Source: Microbacterium sorbitolivorans (GTDB lineage: Bacteria; Actinomycetota; Actinomycetes; Actinomycetales; Microbacteriaceae). Taken from it: 64,000 nt of DNA. The translations under genes were made by a program, and so were the position numbers. Location: contig NZ_KZ848473.1 in NCBI RefSeq assembly GCF_003327285.1, positions 62,001-126,000 on the forward strand, in the 5' to 3' direction. Position 1 is the stretch's first letter, and each line of letters begins with the position of its first letter. Below are positions 60,534-64,000 of the stretch, in pieces. Under the pieces are notes generated by a model. That model was not told the origin of the DNA. It ran no database searches and saw nothing but the letters and a program-made list of their open reading frames with translations.

Positions 60534-60800
60534 CTACCGGGTGACGCGCGTGAGGTGGGTGTCGAACATCTCGGGCGTGAGCTCGTCGATGAGCTCGCCC
60601 GGGGCGACCTCGAGTGCCGTCGCGATGCGCACGAGCGAGCGCACATTCATCATGGCTCGGCCTGATTCATAGGAGCGAATGTTCGACGAATCGATGTCGG
60701 CGGCGACCGCCAGCTGATCCTGCGTCATGCCCTGCCGAGCGCGGAAATGAGCGATCCGCGTGCCGACAAAGGCGGCGGCAGCGGAAGGAACGCGGGGCAT
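60534..60800 (-). CDS. XRE-family regulator, possible R-M controller
   Basis: 88 residues. FVGTRIAHFRARQGMTQDQL and DIDSSNIRSYESGRAMMNV form a single lambda-repressor-type HTH, nearly the whole protein. It faces the type ISP restriction-modification gene with a 70-bp gap. Its size and position fit a controller (C) protein, though a general XRE regulator is possible. Confidence 0.85.
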   Translation of the reverse strand: MPRVPSAAAAFVGTRIAHFRARQGMTQDQLAVAADIDSSNIRSYESGRAMMNVRSLVRIATALEVAPGELIDELTPEMFDTHLTRVTR

Positions 60801-60870
60801 CCCTCAAGCGTTATAGGCACCGGAAGTTTGCACCAGGGTAGAGATGCCCGGGTACTTGTACACTCGGGGC

Positions 60871-63800
60871 ATGCGCAAGATTTCGGCGACCGATTCTCAC
60901 CGCTCCGACTCGCCGGCACCGAAGCGCGGACCGCGCTTCGAGCCGTCGGAGACCGAGGCCGCTTTGCCCTTCGATGCACTGCTGGAGGAGTTCCGCGCTC
61001 TCTCCGACAGCGAGCGGATGAAGGGCAACTATCTCGAGCAGGTGGCGCGCCACTTCCTGACGATCGACCCGTTGTGGGCCGACCAGCTCGGAGCCGTGTG
61101 GCTCTGGAAGGACTGGCCCGGGCGCGGATCGCGTCCTGACACCGGCATCGATCTCGTCGCCGAGACGCAGACGGGTGGCCTCCTGGCGGTGCAGGTGAAG
61201 TTCTTCGCGGCGGATCACCGAGTGCAGAAGAGTGATCTCGACTCGTTCTTCGAGGCGATGGGTAAGGAGCCCTTCACCGAGGGCCTCGTGATCGACACGA
61301 CCTCGGGGGATTGGTCGGTCAACGCGCTCGAAGCGTTGAAGAACCGGACGAAGCCGGTGCGGCGCGTGGGGCTGGATGAGCTCCGTCACAGCCAGATCGA
61401 CTGGTCGAGCTACACCCTCACCACGCCGGCCAAGGCGCCGGTGCGCCATGAGCGCAAGATGCCGCGCACGCACCAGCACGACGCGATTACTGCTGTGATG
61501 GAAGCCTTCTCGGCGGTGGGCGACGACGCCATCGACCGCGGCAAGCTGATCATGGCCTGCGGCACGGGAAAGACCTTCACCGCGCTGAAGCTCGCCGAGC
61601 GGTGGACGCGCGAGCGCGCCAGCGGTGCGTCGACGATCCTCTTCATGGTGCCGTCGCTGGCGCTCTTGCAGCAGTCGCTCACCGAATGGAGCGCCGAGCG
61701 CGACCCTGAACTCGACTTCCAGGCCTTCGCCGTCGGAAGCGACGCGAACGTTGGGCGCGTCAAGAATGGCGACATCACGAGCGTAATGCTCGAGGACCTG
61801 GGCGCGCCGGCGACCACGGACGGCGCCAAGCTGGCCGAGTATCTGGACGCGCGGGCTGAGGTCGACGAGGGCATGACCGTCGTGTTCTCGACGTACCAAT
61901 CGATCGACGCGGTCGCCGAGGCTCAGCAATTGGGCGGCGCACCGACGTTTGATCTCGTGATCTGTGATGAGGCGCACCGCACGACGGGCGTGACGCTCGC
62001 GGACGAGGATGAGTCGCACTTCGTCAAGATTCACGACGATGCCGTCATCTCGGCCGAGAAGCGTGTCTACATGACGGCGACGCCCCGCATCTTTGCGCCC
62101 GAGGTGAAAAACACCGCGCGTGAAAAAGACGCGGTGCTCGTGTCGATGGACGACGAGTCCCTCTTCGGGCCCGTCCTCTACCGGATCGGTTTCGACGAGG
62201 CCGTGCGGAAGCAGCTCCTGACCGACTACAAGGTCGTCGTTCTCGGAGTGAGCGAAGACCAGGTGATCGAGGGGCTTCAGCGCGAGCTGAGCGAAGACGG
62301 TCACGAGTTGCAGATCGGCGATGTCGCGAAGCTCGTCGGCTGCTATAACGCGCTCGCGAAGCGCGGGGGACAGCAGATCGAGGGCGACTTCGGTGCCGAC
62401 TCCTCGCCGATGCGCCGGGCTGTCGCATTCGCACGCGATATCAAGACGTCGAAGAAGATCTCGAGCGACTTCGAGGCGTTGGTCGACGAGCACCTGTCCG
62501 ACTGGACAAACGACGACTCCACCGACGACCTGACGGTGCAGAGCAGGCACGTCGACGGCACGATGAATGCCGCCCAGCGCGGCGAGCTACTCGACTGGCT
62601 GAAGGCAGAAGAGACCGCGGATCGGCACGGTCGCCCCGTGGCGCGCGTGCTGACCAACGCGCGGTGCCTCAGCGAGGGCGTGGACGTGCCGAGCCTCGAT
62701 GCCGTGCTCTTCCTGCACCCGCGCAAGAGCCAGGTTGATGTTGTGCAGGCGGTTGGACGCGTGATGCGCCGTTCCGAGGGCAAACGCGTCGGATACATCG
62801 TGCTGCCGATCGCCATCCCTGCTGGCGTGACGCCCGAGGAAGCGCTGAACGACAACGAACGGTACAAGGTCGTGTGGCAGGTGCTCCAGGCGCTCCGTGC
62901 GCACGACGAGCGCCTCGACGCCGCGATCAACCAGGCGAAGTTGACCGGCACCCTGCCCGAGCAGGTCACGATCACCTCGCTCGACCTCACCTCAACGAAG
63001 GGAACCGGCGGCCACGGAATCGGCACCGACGGCGGATCCGAGGGCGGGCCCGAGGGCGGCGACGGTACATCGGCACCGACGTCGCCCAGCCGTCCGCAGG
63101 CGCTGTTCTCGATGGGCGATGCCTCGCAGTGGAAGGACGCCGTCTACGCCAAGCTCGTCGCCAAGGTTGGCGACCGCATGTACTGGGACGACTGGGCGGC
63201 CGACATTGCCGACATCGCCAAGCGATTCATCGCGCTGATCCGCGCGCACGTCGATGCGCCCGACGCCGACCGGGCACCGTTCGAGCAGTTCCTGACGGCG
63301 CTCCGCGCGACGGTCAACCCCGAGGTGAGCGACGGCGAGGCCGTCGAGATGCTCGCACAACACCTCATCACGAAGCCGATCTTCGAGGCGATGTTCCCCG
63401 AGGGCACGTTCACTCAAGACAACCCCGTGTCGTTGTCGCTCGAGAAGGTGCTCGACACCTTCCATGACAACGCCGCCTTCGCGCGCGAACGCGAGCCGCT
63501 CGAGGCGTTCTACACGCGCGTCACCGAGCGGATCCGCGGACTCACGACGGTGTCGGCGAAGCAGCAGATGCTGGTCACGCTCTACGACAAGTTCTTCTCG
63601 AAGGCGTTCCCGATGCTCGCCGATCAGATGGGCATCGTCTTCACGCCTGTCGAGGTGGTCGACTACATCCTGCGCAGCGCGGACGATGTGTTGAACCTGC
63701 ACTTCGGGAAGCGGCTGAGCGACGAGGGCGTAAACATTCTCGAACCGTTCGTTGGAACGGGAACCTTTGTCACGAGGCTCATGCAGATTGGGCTGATCAA

Positions 63801-64000
63801 GCCCGAGGATCTGACGCGCAAGTACTCGCGCGAGCTGTTCGCGAATGAGATCGTGCTGCTGAGCTACTACATCGCGGCGGTCAACATCGAGAGCGTCTAT
63901 CGCGAGCTCTGCGCCGAGCATGGCGAGGAGCCTGTCGAGGGCGGATTCCCGGGGATCAGCCTCACCGACACCTTCGCGATGGACGAGCGCGATAGCCAGG
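60871..64000 (+). CDS. Type ISP restriction-modification enzyme, N-terminal two thirds (cut by window end)
   Basis: About 1043 residues visible, still open at the edge. Order: an Mrr-like nuclease (GIDLVAETQTGGLLAVQVKF, the PD-QxK type site) at about 90-125; an SF2 helicase (Walker A MACGTGKTFTALKLAE, DEAH box VICDEAHRTTG, motif III MTATPRIF, motif VI VVQAVGRVMRRSEG); a helical coupler; and the start of an N6-adenine methyltransferase (FTPVEVVDYILRSAD, ILEPFVGTGTFVTRLMQ). This is the LlaGI/LlaBIII layout. A TACACT box at 60859-60864 suggests a leaderless start at 60871; an in-frame ATG at 60844 is an alternative. Confidence 0.9.
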   Translation, partial: MRKISATDSHRSDSPAPKRGPRFEPSETEAALPFDALLEEFRALSDSERMKGNYLEQVARHFLTIDPLWADQLGAVWLWKDWPGRGSRPDTGIDLVAETQTGGLLAVQVKFFAADHRVQKSDLDSFFEAMGKEPFTEGLVIDTTSGDWSVNALEALKNRTKPVRRVGLDELRHSQIDWSSYTLTTPAKAPVRHERKMPRTHQHDAITAVMEAFSAVGDDAIDRGKLIMACGTGKTFTALKLAERWTRERASGASTILFMVPSLALLQQSLTEWSAERDPELDFQAFAVGSDANVGRVKNGDITSVMLEDLGAPATTDGAKLAEYLDARAEVDEGMTVVFSTYQSIDAVAEAQQLGGAPTFDLVICDEAHRTTGVTLADEDESHFVKIHDDAVISAEKRVYMTATPRIFAPEVKNTAREKDAVLVSMDDESLFGPVLYRIGFDEAVRKQLLTDYKVVVLGVSEDQVIEGLQRELSEDGHELQIGDVAKLVGCYNALAKRGGQQIEGDFGADSSPMRRAVAFARDIKTSKKISSDFEALVDEHLSDWTNDDSTDDLTVQSRHVDGTMNAAQRGELLDWLKAEETADRHGRPVARVLTNARCLSEGVDVPSLDAVLFLHPRKSQVDVVQAVGRVMRRSEGKRVGYIVLPIAIPAGVTPEEALNDNERYKVVWQVLQALRAHDERLDAAINQAKLTGTLPEQVTITSLDLTSTKGTGGHGIGTDGGSEGGPEGGDGTSAPTSPSRPQALFSMGDASQWKDAVYAKLVAKVGDRMYWDDWAADIADIAKRFIALIRAHVDAPDADRAPFEQFLTALRATVNPEVSDGEAVEMLAQHLITKPIFEAMFPEGTFTQDNPVSLSLEKVLDTFHDNAAFAREREPLEAFYTRVTERIRGLTTVSAKQQMLVTLYDKFFSKAFPMLADQMGIVFTPVEVVDYILRSADDVLNLHFGKRLSDEGVNILEPFVGTGTFVTRLMQIGLIKPEDLTRKYSRELFANEIVLLSYYIAAVNIESVYRELCAEHGEEPVEGGFPGISLTDTFAMDERDSQ

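Overview
The window is high-GC DNA with dense, overlapping operons, GTG/TTG starts and apparently leaderless promoters. The gene content (MerR/TipA-type and CmtR-type regulators, ferredoxin-dependent sulfite reductase with FprA and FdxA, an ISP restriction enzyme) points to an actinobacterium, most likely of the Microbacteriaceae. The family is inferred from gene content, not from a marker gene.

Layout. (1) 1-3.3 kb is the right end of an integrated element. It carries an ABC-F ATPase coupled to an MFS pump, and ends in the 3' half of a tRNA-Pro(GGG) gene (3211-3255, attR-like) followed by a terminator. (2) 3.5-21.3 kb is an accessory zone of small regulator/effector pairs: TetR with a dihydrofolate-reductase-like protein, two ABC exporters, a decayed HigBA pair, EamA/LysR, MarR with an FMN reductase-GNAT fusion, TetR/VOC, a winged-helix regulator facing an ABC operon, and an SGNH hydrolase. 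A broken IS3 copy and an intact one flank two alpha/beta hydrolases. (3) 21.4-28.8 kb looks like backbone: a LacI regulator facing an operon of a tandem-HAD protein and a complete ECF transporter (S, fused A-A', T), then a CPA2 antiporter. (4) 28.9-38.9 kb is a metal/drug resistance island: a TipA-like regulator with a VOC protein, IS debris, a broken flavoprotein, cmtR, a P1B ATPase, lspA and a thioredoxin-fold protein, then an arsenic operon (trx, ACR3, ArsR-ArsC fusion, ArsC), more IS debris and a broken HTH gene. (5) 38.95-50.7 kb is one long sulfur-assimilation operon (sirA, cysH, cysD, cysN, sulfonate-type ABC transporter, cobA, fprA, fdxA, a TrxB-like flavoprotein), preceded by a sirohydrochlorin-chelatase-like gene. 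(6) 50.7-64 kb holds cell-envelope genes (DUF6020-like membrane protein, GtrA, GT2), an SF1 helicase with a long coiled coil, a GlsB-like protein, CorA, a cysteine synthase-like enzyme, a membrane methyltransferase, and an XRE regulator facing a type ISP restriction-modification gene cut by the window end.

The hexamer GGATCC separates these blocks. It is very frequent in regions 3, 5 and 6 and scarce in regions 1, 2 and 4. This supports regions 1, 2 and 4 as acquired DNA and places the edges near 21.3, 28.9 and 38.9 kb.

Most distinctive candidates: the LacI/tandem-HAD/ECF operon, whose substrate is unknown; the FMN reductase-GNAT fusion, whose start codon mirrors that of its MarR regulator inside one 15-bp inverted repeat; the tRNA-Pro attachment site with an adjacent drug-resistance-like pair; and the 20-bp repeats in front of the sulfur operon.
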